Shown: positions 15,301 through 30,300 of the stretch, piece by piece
Layout of the letters: every line of letters starts with the position of its first letter
How positions within the stretch are numbered: position 1 is the stretch's first letter
The notes under the pieces: model-generated
What the model saw: only the letters and a program-made list of their open reading frames with translations
Database searches by the model: none
What the model was told of the DNA's origin: nothing
Position numbers and translations under genes: made by a program
NCBI GenBank assembly: GCA_029582155.1
Contig: CM055901.1
Span: forward strand, 8,164,874-8,228,873
Source of the DNA: Panopea generosa
Lineage: Eukaryota > Mollusca > Bivalvia > Adapedonta > Hiatellidae
Length of the DNA stretch: 64,000 nucleotides
Direction of reading: 5' to 3'

Positions 15301-18300
15301 TGGGATAATCCATATCAAATATGAACAAATTTGACTGACAGGATGTTGAGAAGAATTTTGAAAATTTTCTATTTTAATCCTTTTATTACCCACCATGGCC
15401 CATTATGGAAAGTCAATTCTCCTTATTGAGCCAAATCTTATTTCCTATAACTATATGATACTTCACAACCCAAAATGAATAATAATTTTGCCTATATTGA
15501 TAAAAAAGAAAGAATTTTCTGTTTTCCCATAGTATTTCTATGTAAAATTTTAAGTCCCCTTACAGGGTCCCTATAAATATTAGCCCCTAAATTCTTACCT
15601 GCAATTAAACCCCTACACATAGGGATAATTTATGCCAAATATGAAAAAATTTGACATACAGGTTTTTAAGACAACAGTTTTGTAATTCCCAATTTTTACC
15701 CTTTAAGAGCCCCTCATGAGCCCTTAAGACAGTGGAACCCAGTCATTTTTACAAACTGAACCTCCTTCACTGAACAATGCTTCTGTGAAGATAAATGTAT
15801 AGGCAAAATCATTTTCATTTAAAAAAAAAAAAATTGTTATAATTACATGTGTCCCCTAATTGAACCCTCGGGGCAGGGTCATTTTTAACCCTAGGGGGCA
15901 CCATTTGAACAAATCTAACAAAACTATAGCTGGTTATCATTACTACATAAACATTTTGAAAATCTATTAGGCTGTTCATGAGAAGAAGATTTTTTTAATT
16001 TTTGGAATATTTTTAATAAAGGCGGCCATCTTGAATTTGAGATTGAAAAAAAAATCTTCTGAATAGTCTCCTGAGCATAGAGAACATCCAGGTGAAGTTT
16101 CAGTTTAATTGGCCTAATGGTTTCAGAGAAAGTGCTGCTAACAGACAACAGACTACGGATGACTGACAACACACCATCGCATAAGCACTTCTTGCCTTTG
16201 GCCAGTAGAGCTAAAAATCATGAACTACTTTCTCTTGAGTAGTTTGAAATCATTAGAAAGTAGTTAATGGAAGCATATGAAATGAGCTATGTTTTTAAGT
16301 ATGTAACTCTCTACCATCCCAAAGAGTTGTTAGTTAGGTGTGATAGATTGTAATAGTTCCTTTTATATGTGCAAGTAGGATAAAAGTAAAGAATACAATT
16401 TTTAGCTTATGCCTACTGATTATAATGCTACAGTTAGATTTTTGTACTATCCCACATGAAATGCCAGAAGGAATACATATTCATAAATTCTTATAATCAC
16501 TTTGAATCATATTTTTCCTTGCCATAATCAGAATAAAGTATCCTTCAAGTTTAATGAAATGTTACATTTCTACAATAAATATATTAATTTTAAAATCAAT
16601 TACCTAATAAACGTGAGGGCCAAAATGGCCCTATATCGCTCACCTGACTTACCTTGAGTCACCCAACTTAAGTAGATTATATAATACATGTACACTCAAA
16701 ATTCCAGAAAAATGAGATGGGCAAGAATTTTGAGTTGTTTTGAAGATGTAACATATGCGTAGAAGAGTTCAAACTTGGTAGAGGTTCACCCATGGTAAAT
16801 GTCAGTGAAATAACATCAAAATCAGGTCTGTAGATTCTGACAAGAAGGCTTTTGAAGTTTTTACTACAGCTGCCTATATAGTAAACTAGCACCTCACTGT
16901 GGCAGTCATGTTTTTTAACAAATCACAACGGCTGGAACAAACTTGGTAAAGGATCACCCAAGGAACATTTCTACGAAATTGTTTTAAAATTGATCCGGTG
17001 GTTTCTGACAAGATGATTTTTTAAGTTTTTACTATAGCTTATATAATAAACTAACCCCCCCCCACCCCCCTCCTGCTCAGGTGAGCTAAAAATTGATACA
17101 ATAATGTTTAACATTATGTCAGTACTTACTTTGATCTGTCGGATTCATTGTCCATGCTACTGTGACACATGGCACTGAATTTGGACACAAAAAAATCATA
17201 GCGACGGTGGTAGGAAGGTGTGTCTTCTTCAATATTTGCAAATTTCACAAACTGTAAATAGAAATATATATATGTATGTCAAATATATACTCAAAAGAAA
17301 AAGTTTAGTCAGTATTCTCAATCTTGTCCCAATATGCCAAATTGTCAATTTTAACCTAATATATACAGCACCTAATACACTGTTCAATTCACGCCCCAAA
17401 TGTGCAGAATGACCTTCAGTGTGACCTCACTGATGAAAACTTAAATATATGGTTTTGCACATCACCTTGATAAATATGCAAAAGAGTTTTGAAATCCATC
17501 CATGTATGTCAGAATGACATTGAGTGTGACTTTGACCTTGAATATGGAGACCAAATGTTGGGTTCTGCATGTTAAGACATGTGAGGAGTAAATATGGGAA
17601 TTATTTTGAAATCCACCAATGCATGCCACAGTTATGGATCAGACAGCAAATAAGTGTTACTGTCAGCCAGAATATGTAAAATGACATTAGGTGTGACCTT
17701 GACCTTGAAGACAGAGGGAGAGACATATGTTGAGTTCTGCACGTCCAACTGATGTGATGAATAATTGTCCCAATTATTTTAGAATTCATCTATGCAGATT
17801 AGAGTTATGGAGCAGACATAATATAACTACATAATTATGACATTCATCGTGCCCTTGATATAGACATATATTTTAGGTTCTGCACACAGCCTTGATGTGC
17901 TGAGTAAATGTACCAAGTATTATGAAATCCGTCCATGCATGCCAGAGACATCAATGCAAAATCAATATGTTTCTCTCATCTCTGTTTTGTTGGTAGGAGA
18001 TATGATTATAATGTCTGTTGTATCAATAATAGCCAACAAAATAGCAATATTCCTGTATTATTTGGTGACAGTTTGATTATAAAACACATTTTCCTGCAAT
18101 ACCTCTATGGAAGTGCTCTCAGTTAACTGTCAGAATAAAATTAATACTGTCAAAAAATAAAAGCTCTACGTATAGGTCAGATGTACTATGGAATTTTCTA
18201 CCACCGTAGAAAGTACCATATAATACTTTAGAAAGTTGATCTACTTTCTTGTTCATGGAGCTATTTCATTGGTTGAAGAGGTAGATCAACCATCTACAGA

Positions 18301-21300
18301 CTATCATGGCATTCTATGAAAAATGAACGTTCTATCTGAGCGAATTTATTGACTGAGAAAGTAGGACATCATCTAATGTAAATTGAATGACATTATTTAT
18401 TGCTTGTATATTATTCGTTTATCTTGCACCTGTAGGAAAATTAAAATTAAAACTAATTCACAAGCCCATGGATGTGTAACATTATGGGGAGAAGTCAAGC
18501 ACGCTGCAAAAAATGACAGTATCATGTGAGTCCATCATGACTCCATATCAGTGCTCTCAATCTTAGATAATTTGGCATATCTAAAAGGATATCCTTATAG
18601 TTTAAACTTATTTGTTTTACTTCGATTGTGAAACAAGTTCTTACAACTTAGGCAAAAAACGCTCGAAGTCTTCCTGGTTAGAACCAGTGCTAAGCATATA
18701 AAAAAAAGTGTCTTGCCCAAGGAAACTACACATAGCTATGGAGGATCATGGGTTTGGTGCTCATGCCCTCCACTTGATATCCTTATGGCAATAAGGAATC
18801 AGTGGGCATATAAAAATTTATAAGCATAACATATTGGGGAAAATATTTTCTGTCAATTCAATTTTTTTTTAAAATCCTGATATGCTGCCATTAAGGGAAA
18901 GAAACTGACAGTGGGTGGGGGTGGCAAATGGACAAACAGTGATACACAACAGCTCATCTTTGAGAAGATGTGCTGGCAATTACTTACAGATGATGTGGCT
19001 AGTATCTGTAGCTCTAGTTCATCACATTCAAGAAGTTTTTGTACCATCTTCAGGAAACTTTCCACAAATAAGTTCAATGAATAGTCATGACAGGACACCA
19101 GTAACTTATCCAGGGCATCCATAGCTATTATCACCAGCCTGAAAATGTATACAGAATAGTCATGACAAGACACCAATAACTGGTCCAGGCATCCATAGCT
19201 ATTATCACCAGTCTAAAATGTATACAAAATAGTCATGACAGGACACCAATAACTGGTCCAGGGCATCCATGGCTATTATCACCAGTTTGAAAATGTATAC
19301 AGAATAGTCATGACAGAACACATAACTGGTCCAGGCATCCATAGCTATTATCACCATTCAGAATAGTCATGACAGGACACCAATATCTGGTCCAGGGCAT
19401 CCAAAGCTAGTATCACCAGTCTGAAAATGTATACAAAAACGTCATGACAGGACACCAGTAACTGGTCAAGGCATATATGGCTATTATCACTAGTCTGAAA
19501 ATGTATACAGAATAGTCATGACAGGACACCAATAACTGGTCCAGGGCATCCACGGCTATTATCACCAGTCTGAAAATGTATACAGAATAGTCATTACAGG
19601 ACACCAATAATTCAGGGTCCAGGGTATCCATGGCTATTATCACCAGTCTGAAAATGTATACAGAATATTCATGACAGGACACCAATAACTGGTCCAGGGC
19701 ATCCACGGCTATTATCACCAGTCTGAAAATGTATACAGAATAGTCATTACAGGACACCAATAATTCAGGGTCCAGGGTATCCATGGCTATTATCACCAGT
19801 CTGAAAATGTATACAGAATAGTCATGACAGGACACCAATAACTGGTCCAGGGCATCCACGGCTATTATCACCAGTCTGAAAATGTATACAGAATAGTCAT
19901 GACAAGACACCAATAACTGGTCCAGGCATCCATAGCTATTATCACCAGTCTGAAAATGTATACAGAATAGTCATGACAAGACACCAATAACTGGTCCAGG
20001 CATCCATAGCTATTATCACCAGTCTGAAAATGTATACAAAAAGCCATGACAGGACAACAATAACTGGTCCAGGGCATCCATGGCTATTATCACCAGTCTG
20101 AAAATGTATACAGAAAAGTCATGACAGGACACCATTAACTGGTCCAGGCATCCATGGCCTTAATCACCAGTCTGAAAATGTATACAGAATAGTCAGGACA
20201 GAACACCAATAACTTGTCCAGGGCATCCAATGTTATTATCACCAGTCTGAAAATGTATACAGAATAGTCATGACAGGACACTAATAACTGGTCAAGGACA
20301 TCCATGGCTATTATCACCAGTCTGAAAATGTATACAGAATAGTCATGACAGGACACCAAAAACTGGTCCAGGGCATCCATAGCTATTATCACCAGTCTGA
20401 AAATGTATATAGAATAGTCATGACACAGCTTTATTTACCAGTCTGTTGTTGTTGTTGTTGTATGGTGTTTAGCTTCGCTTTCAACAATTTTTCAGTCATA
20501 TTGCAACGGTGTCTACTTGAGACAGTATTCTAAGTGCTGTCACACTGGAGTATCATGCCGCAGACACATGGTATGATACCCCACCCAGTCACATTATACT
20601 GACACCGGGCCAACCAGACCCAGAACTCTCCTCTAAATGCTGAGCGTCAAGCGAGGAAGTTTCTAGTACCATTTTTAAAGTATTTTGTATGACCCGGCTG
20701 GCGATTGAACCCACGACCTTCCGCATGCGAGATGGACACTCTACCACTAGACCATGCCATGGTTTTATTACCAGTCTGAAAATGTATACAGAATAATCTA
20801 ACCTAGCTATTATCACCAGAGTGCAGGAAGTGTTCAGATTGCTTGTCACGAGCAATCTGAACACTTCCTGCACTGTTTTTTAAGGCCTTCTGTGATTGGT
20901 GCGGGAAAACCTGTATCTATGGAGTAAAGGGTTAATACAATCAAACATGATAACATGGTTCCACATTAAATTTCACCTGAAGCTGTTATATAATTCATGA
21001 CTTAACAGATACAGTATCTATCCCACCAGACAGCAGTAAACCAATACCAAAACACATAGACATCAAATCAAGTACAATAAAACAATTTTAAGAAGTAACA
21101 GATTGCCACGGTGCTGGAGGCACCATTGAAAATCAATGAACATCCTGATTAGTCTGGTGAAGTCAGGTAATAATATAACTGTTGATTAAATATGCATTGT
21201 CTTTATAACCACCTGTACATGCTTTTAGATTAAACTTATTTGTTTTACTTGTGAAACAAGTTATTACAACTTATACAAATCACACTCAAAGTCTTTCCGG

Positions 21301-24300
21301 GCAGAACCAGTACTAAGCATATGTGGAAAAAGTGTCTTGCTCTAGAACACCACACATAGCTGTGGCAGAAGACTGAACCCATGACCCATTCTATTTGATG
21401 AAAGGCTGAATTAAATTTATTTTAAACAGAAAAAGTATATAACAGAGCATCCGATCTCACATCAAAGATGGACCCTAACTTAGTAGAAGTAAGTACTGTC
21501 TTTCTGCATGGCACATTTACTTAGTCATATAAAAACCTTTGGACAGAGACCAGTCTTCCGTTGAGATGTGACAGGACATGATGGGACAAAGTGATTCTTA
21601 TATCTAAGCTCTCCCCCAATCAACCATTGTCTGTCGGAGGTGTATATAATTAAATAGGACTGAAAACGTAACAGTAAATACATGTAACTCATAAGTGACT
21701 TGTAAATGACATTAAACACATATTTTTTCCTATTCTTATGTTACAGTGACCTCGACATTGATCAAATTAACTTCAACATCACTCCAAATCATCCTATTCA
21801 TGTAAGAGAAACATATGTATACACCAATGTTGTCATAATACATTAAAGGAAACTGAAGTTATTGAGAGGAAACCATTTTTCTATTCTACATAAAAACAAC
21901 TTTAAACATGATACTATAAACTACAAAACTAATCCTTTTTCAATTTTCCTTTTCAAATTAGGAATATACATACATGTTAAAATTTCATCTAACTATCTTA
22001 AAGAGAACTTAAGTTATTAAGCTGAAACTATTTCTCTATTTTAAACAATGCTGACCTTGACCTGATTAACTCAACAAATTTAAAGTTTACTTTTCATCTT
22101 TGTAATAGAGATCAATAATAGCACGGAAGTGACAATTTGTTCATATAAAAAATTTTTTTAACTGTACTGTGTACGTGCGACAGAATCAAATACTTGTGTG
22201 TGTGAGATGGCAGAAGCACGTGCTACAGAATCAAATACATGTGTGTATGAGATGGCGGAAGCACCTGCGACTGAATCAAATACACGCATGTATGAGATGG
22301 CGGATGCACATGCAACCGAATCATATTAATGGGTATATGAGATGGTGGAAGCACGTGCGACAGAATCAAATACATGCGTAAATGAGATGATGGAAGCACT
22401 TGCGACAGAATCAAATACATGCGTATATGAGATGGCGGAAGCACGTGCGACAGAATCAAATACATGCGTATATGAGATGGCGGAAGCCAGTGCGACAGAA
22501 TCAAATACATGTGTATATGAGATGGCGGAAGCACGTGCGACAGAATCAAATACATGCGTATATGAGATGGTGGAAGCACGCGAGACAGAATAAAAAATAT
22601 GCGTATATGAGATGGCAGAAGCATGTGCGACAGAATCAAATACATGCGTATATGAGATGCTGGAAGCATGTGCGACAGAATCAAATACATGCGTATATGA
22701 GATGGCGGAAGCACGTGCGACAGAATCAAATACATGCGTATATGAGATGGCGGAAGCACGTGCGACAGAATCAAATACATGTGTATATGAGATGTTGGAA
22801 GCATGTGCGACAGAATCAAATACATGCATATATGAGATGGTGGAAGCACCTGCGACAGAATCAAATACATGCGTATATGAGATGCTGGAAGCACGTGCGA
22901 CAGAATCAAATACATGCGTATATGAGATGGCGGAAGCACGTGCGACAGAATCAAATACATGCGTATATATATGGCAGAAGCACGTGCGACAGAATCAAAT
23001 ACATGCGTATATGAGATGTTGGAAGCACGTGCGACAGAATCAAATACACGCGTATATGAGATGGTGGAAGCACGTGCGACAGAATCAAATACACGCGTAT
23101 ATGAGATGGCGGAAGCACGTGCGACAGAATCAAATACACGCGTATATGAGATGGCGGAAGCATGTGCAACAGAATCAAATACACGCGTATATGAGATGTT
23201 GGAAGCACGTGCGACAGAATCAAATACACACGTATATGAGATGTTGGAAGCATGTGCGACAGAATCAAATATAGGCATATATGAGATGCTGGAAGCATGT
23301 GCGACAGAATCAAATACATGCGTATATGAGATGGTGGAAGCACATGTAACAGAATCAAATACACACGTATATGAGATGTTGGAAGCATGTGCGACAGAAT
23401 CAAATACACACGTATATGAGATGGCGGATTCTGAGTAAAATGAGTATATGTAATGGGAAGAAGATGCTCAAATGCTCCAGATATTATCAAATTGTATCAC
23501 AATTTTAAAATGTTCAGTAAAGAAATACCAGACCAAACTAGCATTATAGATCATAGTTTCTCACTGCGTTTAAATAATATAGATCTATACTGACTACAAT
23601 CGTGAAAACATACATTTTTATCGCAGTCATCAATATTTATTTTCTAAAAAAAAGAAAACTCAATAACACTGCATGATGTTGCTTCAAGCTATTAGTTTTT
23701 TGTGTGACTCCTTGTTGATGAGGACTACCTTCAAAAAATCAAACATGCTTTACCATTAATATCTAATTAAAAAATAGTACAGGATTTCAGAAAACATCCT
23801 ATTTTTTCATAGCAGATGTTTATTCTGTTTTGAGTAATCAATCAATAAAAAACAAGAAAATATCGGTGGAACCGATGGATGCTCTCCCAAATGAGTGTTT
23901 AACTCTGTACCATATGATAATGATATTGAAAGTGGGAAGTAACTGTGAGAGTTCTAAAGAGAAGTCAATACCAAGCTGCATAGCAGGAACAATATGTGGT
24001 TCTTGACAGAACTCATTCGCAAATCACTGAACTGGAACAAAATGACAATATGCGCATATCTGAGCTAGTTTTACAAAATAAAGAACAAAGGTTGTAGTGA
24101 AATAGTGTCACAAAGACAATATGCACATCTCCACTTGGTAATGATGCATCCTAGCAAGTTTCATAAAATTCCAACCATGGGTTGTAGAGAAATAGAGCAG
24201 AGAAGAATTTGATCACAGACAATGAAAGGGCCATAACTCCATGAAAAATCATCAAACCAGAACACAAACATTACAAGTTTCACCTGAGGTTGTAGAAAAT

Positions 24301-27300
24301 AGAGCGGACAAAAATTTGGTCACAGACATAATGAAAAGGCCATAACTCCGTGAAAAATCATCGAACCAGCACACAAAGACAATATGCGTATCTCCACTTG
24401 GTAGTGATGCATCCTAGCAAGTTTCATAAAATTCCATCATAGGGTTGTAGAGAAATAGCGTGGACAAGAATTTGGTCACAGACAGAATCAAAGGGCCATA
24501 ACTGCGTGAAAAATCATCAAACCAGAACACAAAGACAATATGTGCATCTGCACTTAGTAATAATGCATCCTAGCAAGTTTCATAAAATTCCAACCTGAGG
24601 TTGTACAGAAATAGCGCAGACAAAAATTTGGTTAACGACTCAATTAAAAGCCAATAACTCCATAAAAAAACCATCAAACTGGAACAAAAAGACAATATGC
24701 CCATCTTCACTTGGAAGTGATGCATCCTAGCAAGTTTCATAAAATTCCAACTTTGGGTTGTAGAAAAATAGCGCGGACAAGAATTTGGTCACAGACAGAA
24801 TCAAAGGGCCATAACTCCATGAAATATCATCGAACCGGAACGCAAAGACAATATGCACATCTGCACTTGGTAATGATGCATCCTAGAAAGTTTCATAATA
24901 TTCCAACCAGAGGTTGGAATGAATTAGCCCGGAAAAGAACTTGGGGATGCACGGATGAACGGACGCACGCACGGATGAAGAGGCGACTATATGCTTTTCC
25001 CTTTGGGAGCATAAAAAGAGTCAAGATCTAAAAATAGATCAAGAACTGTTTATGATTGCTATAATCTGGGCTGCCTTTGGTTGGCTGGCCTGACAAAAGG
25101 GCATAACTTGTGTAAATTTTAAAATGCAAAGTTTAATTTTAATCCCTGATATATTAAGGTCTTGTAATAAGGAGCATCAACTACTTATCCAAAATGAGCA
25201 GGCAATGTTTGTGTGATTGAGCAAATGTTACACACTAGATGCCGACGAATGGGTCATTATAAAAACTCCTATTCATAGAATAGTTGTGCTTAAAATGTGA
25301 ATTTCACAGAAACAATCAATATCTTTCTATCTATCAACTTTCAAAGACTTAAACTTTCACAAAATAAGATGCACAGAAACTTAATTAACTGTAGTCTAAA
25401 ATAAGACAAAAGTTAATATAAGAAACCTTGTTTTGACAAATATGGATGCTGTAATCAATATCTTTCTCCCTTTATGTGAAAGTTGGAAAGCTGTAATTAC
25501 AAAGATTGAAATTGACTTAGGCAATAAATGGTTACATTTTGTGATGGATTTACTTTTCATAATCAAGTTCCTGGTAAAGTTAATATATCAAATAGGAAAC
25601 AACCCATCTATCTAGATAAATACAAACATGGTCTTGTAAACTCAGTCAGTAGCAGGTCTGACTATCAATCCAGGGGTTGTGAGTTTGAATCACTGCCAGC
25701 CACAGTCTCCGTGATGATTGATATACAACTCTCACCTTCATTTAAGTAGGATAGTTATCAGTTACTTGCAAAGATGGTTGTGCTTGGGTTCTTAATAATA
25801 TACCAACTCCAATCATTGTACATATACTTAAAAATACTTATTTCAATAAAACAAAACAAAATGATTTAACAAAAACAATAAAAAAAAAAATTTTTAGACT
25901 TAAAGACTAATTTAACTATCTTTAGAAGTAAAGGCCAATACCATCAGTCAAAATATTGTATGGCTTTGAGTAATACTAGTTAGTACACAATGTTCAGTGA
26001 TACTACTAAGTACATTTTTTTAGTGATACTACTTAGTACACCTCTTTGAGTAATACTAGTAAGTACACCACTTTGAGTAATACTTGTAAGTACACAATTT
26101 TGAGTAATACTATTAAGTACACAATTTTGAGTAATATTGCATAAGTACACAATTTTGAGTAATACTACTTGGTACACAACATTAAGTGATACTACTTAGT
26201 ACACAATTTTGAGTGATACTACTACGTACACAATTTTGAGTAATTTTAGTAAGTACACAACTGTTAATGATACTACTTAGTACACTTTTGAGTAATACTA
26301 CTAAGAACACAATTAAGAGTAATTCTAGCAAGTACACAACTTTTAGTATGTAACTTAGTTCACAATTTTGAGTAATACTAGTTACTAAACAATTTTGAGT
26401 AATACTACTTAAGTACACAATGGTCAATGATACTACTAAGTACACAACTTTAAGTCATTCTAGTCAGTACACAATTTTGAGTAATACTACTGAGAACACA
26501 ATTTTGAGTAGTACTACTCAGTACACAACTTTGAGTAAAGCTAGTTAGTACACAACTTTGAATGATACTACTTAGTACACAATTTTGATTTATACCACCA
26601 AGTACACAATTTTTAGAAATACTACTTAGAACACAATTTTGAGTAGTACTACTCAGTACACAACTTTGAGTAAAGCTAGTTAGTACACAACTTTGAATGA
26701 TACTACTTAGTACACAATTTTGATTTATACCACCAAGTACACAACTTTGAGAAATACAACTAAGCACACAACTTTGAGTAATACTACTAACTACACAACT
26801 TTGTGTTATACAAGTTAGTACATATTTTTGAGTAATGATAGTTAGTACACAATGTTCAGAGATACTTCTAAGTACACATCATTGAGTAATACTACTTAGT
26901 TCACCATTTTGAGTCATATTATTTAACACATTACTTTGGGTAATACTATTAGTACATAAATTTGAGTAATACTAGTTAGTACACAACTTTGAGTAATACT
27001 ACTCAGTACATAATTTTTATTAATACTACTTAGTACACAATTTTGAGTAATATTAGTTAGTACACAACTTTTAGTATTACCAGTTAGTACACAACTTTAA
27101 GTAATACTGCTTTAGTACACAACTTTGAGTAACACTACTTAGTACACAACTTTGTGTAATACTACTTTAGTACACAAGTTTGAGTATTACTGCTATGTAC
27201 ATAATTTTAAGTAATACTACTTAGTACACATTTTAGTTATACTATTAAGTACACAATTTTGAGTAGTTCTACTTAATAAATGACTTTGTGTTTGCTAGTT

Positions 27301-30300
27301 AGTATACAACTTTGAGTAATACTACTTAGTACACAATTCTGAGTAACACTACTAAGTACACAACTTTGAGTAATACTAGTTAGAACACAATTTTGAGTAA
27401 TACTACTTTGGTACACAATTTTGAGTAATACTACTTGGGTACACAATTTTGAGTTATACTTATTAAGTACGCAACTTTGAGTAATACTACTAAGTACACA
27501 ACTTGGAGTGATATTACTAAGTATGCAAGATTGAGTAATACTACTTAGTACACAAATTTGAGTAAAACTAGTAAGTACACAATTTTGAGTAATTCTACTT
27601 AGTACACAACTTTGTGTATGCTACGTAGTACACAACTTTGAGTAATATTACTAAGTACACAATTTTGAGTAACACTACTAAGTACACAACTTTGAGTAAT
27701 ATTACTTAGTACACAATTTTGAGTAACACTACTAAGTACACAACTTTGAGTAATACTAGTTAGAACACAATTTTGAGTAATACTACTTTGGTACACAATT
27801 TTGAGTAATACTACTTGGGTACACAATTTTGAGTTATACTTATTAAGTACGCAACTTTGAGTAATACTACTAAGTACACAACTTGGAGTGATATTACTAA
27901 GTATGCAAGATTGAGTAATACTACTTAGTACACAAATTTGAGTAAAACTAGTAAGTACACAATTTTGAGTAATTCTACTTAGTACACAACTTTGTGTATG
28001 CTACGTAGTACACAACTTTGAGTAATATTACTAAGTACACAATTTTGAGTAACACTACTAAGTACACAACTTTGAGTAATACTAGTTAGAACACAATTTT
28101 GAGTAATACTACTTGAGTACACAACTTTGAGTAATACTACTAAGTACACAACTTGTAGTGATATTACTTAGTATGCAAGATTGGGTAATACTACTTAGTA
28201 CACAAATTTGAGTAATACTACTAAGTACACAGCTTTGAGTAATTATGATTTGTACACAATTTTGAGTAATACTACTTTAGTAAACAATTTTGAGTAATAC
28301 TAGTTAGTACATAATGTTGTACAATAGTACTTAGAACACAGTTTTGAGTTATACAAATTAGTACATCTTTATTGTGTAAAACTACCCACTGCACAACTCT
28401 AGACTAACATGGCGGAATCTGGGCTCAAAAATATCTGAGAAACAATGCTAAGACAAAAACTTCACGTTGAAATGGCCAACAAAGCCAGAAATATTTTTTC
28501 TGTGAAAAAGCAAAACAAAAAGCAATGATTAAAATGTACCCCAGAGCATTCAAATTCAATATATGGTTTCAAAAGTAAGCTAATTCTGTCATGTCCATTT
28601 ATTTATATCTTAGTATCAAATGCCCCACTGATATCATACAGAATGAATGAATGAATAGGGTTTTATGGCTTAACACATTATAGGTTATTCGACGCCAACA
28701 GGAAGGAAGATTCCAGGTTCACTCTACATGTACAAAAACAACAAATTAACATACAGATTTAAAAAAAATACACCAACAAATGAATATGCAGAATGAACCT
28801 ATAACCTTGATACCGGCAGAACTGCAGAGTTTCAGCGAATTCTATCGTATTACTCAAATTGTCGCTTCTTACGACACATATGAGCCACAGTGGTCCTATT
28901 ATTGCCATCACTCATATGGCTCCCTGAAACCACACAGGGGTTGATTATTTAACCAAAATAGTGAACATGACAAAAAATGATAAAATGAACATGACACCCA
29001 TTCGGAGGATTCCTACCCCTCTGCAGAGATCGGCAGTGATTCTATTCTTAGCCGGAACCACACGGGCTCAATGTTAATACAAAAAAAAAACAACTAAAAA
29101 TAATATATATTCTATATATTTTTGTATTGAAAATAATATATATTCTATATATTCTGGTACAGAAGACAAGATTCTGTTTAAATTGAGATTTATTCTCCTT
29201 TGGTTTAAGCATTATGGTGGTGATGTTACGTCTGGTTTATTTTATCCTAATAATGTGATATTTTTATTTACATAAAATTAGCATTAATAAAGAGATTGTT
29301 ACTGATGAGTGTAAATCACACAAAAATAGTCTAAAATTAATAGTCATAGCCTTTATCACTCAATGTCAGCCTTTTTTCTTTGATATTAATATAGAGAATT
29401 GGAACCTGAATATCAGCGCACTGCGAGCGGGAATACAGATATCATCCTTATGTCCATTATTGTCCATTTCACATAAATCCCTTCCCTCCATTCATCCTTT
29501 CATCCAAGGTTTAAAAAAATTGCAAAATAAATGCAGTTATACTTTTAAAATAGAATGCAAAAATACTTTTAAGATTTTAAAGTGAAACAAAACTCACCTA
29601 TCAATAAAATAAGATCATTTATCCAGAGAATGTCATTCTACACACTTTATTCCATAAATGTTGAACGGCAAGTAAATGCATTGGAAGTGACACTCGGATA
29701 TTTGAATATTCATATGAATTCACCAAAAGTTCAAAGTGCCAGATCTTTGAATATTCATGTATACTTACCAAAATGTCAAAGGGTCAGATGCAAATGAGCA
29801 GAGTATGCATGCAAATGTTCCATAACTAACAAACTACATAATTATTGTATTATAGACACGGTGGTTCTCACAATGAATCAATAAGATAATACTTCGCGCT
29901 CTCAATTCTCCCGGTGATGAAAATCCATACATTATCAGCATTGCCTAATAGTAAAAGGTGTACTTCGGCTTTATTTCTATTTTTAATTAAAAAAAATACA
30001 TTCATGGACATTTACTGTAAACAATTGAGTCAATGAAAATGTTTGAATCCCATCACACCAACACAAAACAAGTTATACATTGCCAGCAAGAAGGAACAAT
30101 TTCAGGCTCTCTCCATGTACAAAGAAGCAAAAAACAACTACATAAAACTTGAGTTATTGAACAGAAACCATTTTCTATTATTAGCTTCAGTGACCTTGAC
30201 CAGATTTATTTCCAAAGCTACCTAGCTTCCTTTTGTGGTATGGCACAGTCAATTACAAAAAAAATCATCAAAATTATCTTGCAAGAAATGAAAGTTAGTG

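Noticed and set aside
19413-19913. 166-codon repetitive protein (IIAMDALDQLLVSCHDYSVY-type repeats)
   Set aside because: It is the minus-strand reading of the EFR3 exon-4/acceptor array. Each unit contains an intron acceptor, so it is not an independent gene.
22223-23278. 351-codon minus-strand frame of 15-residue repeats
   Set aside because: It comes from a 45-bp tandem unit without stops; parallel frames on both strands are equally open, and there is no homology or gene context.
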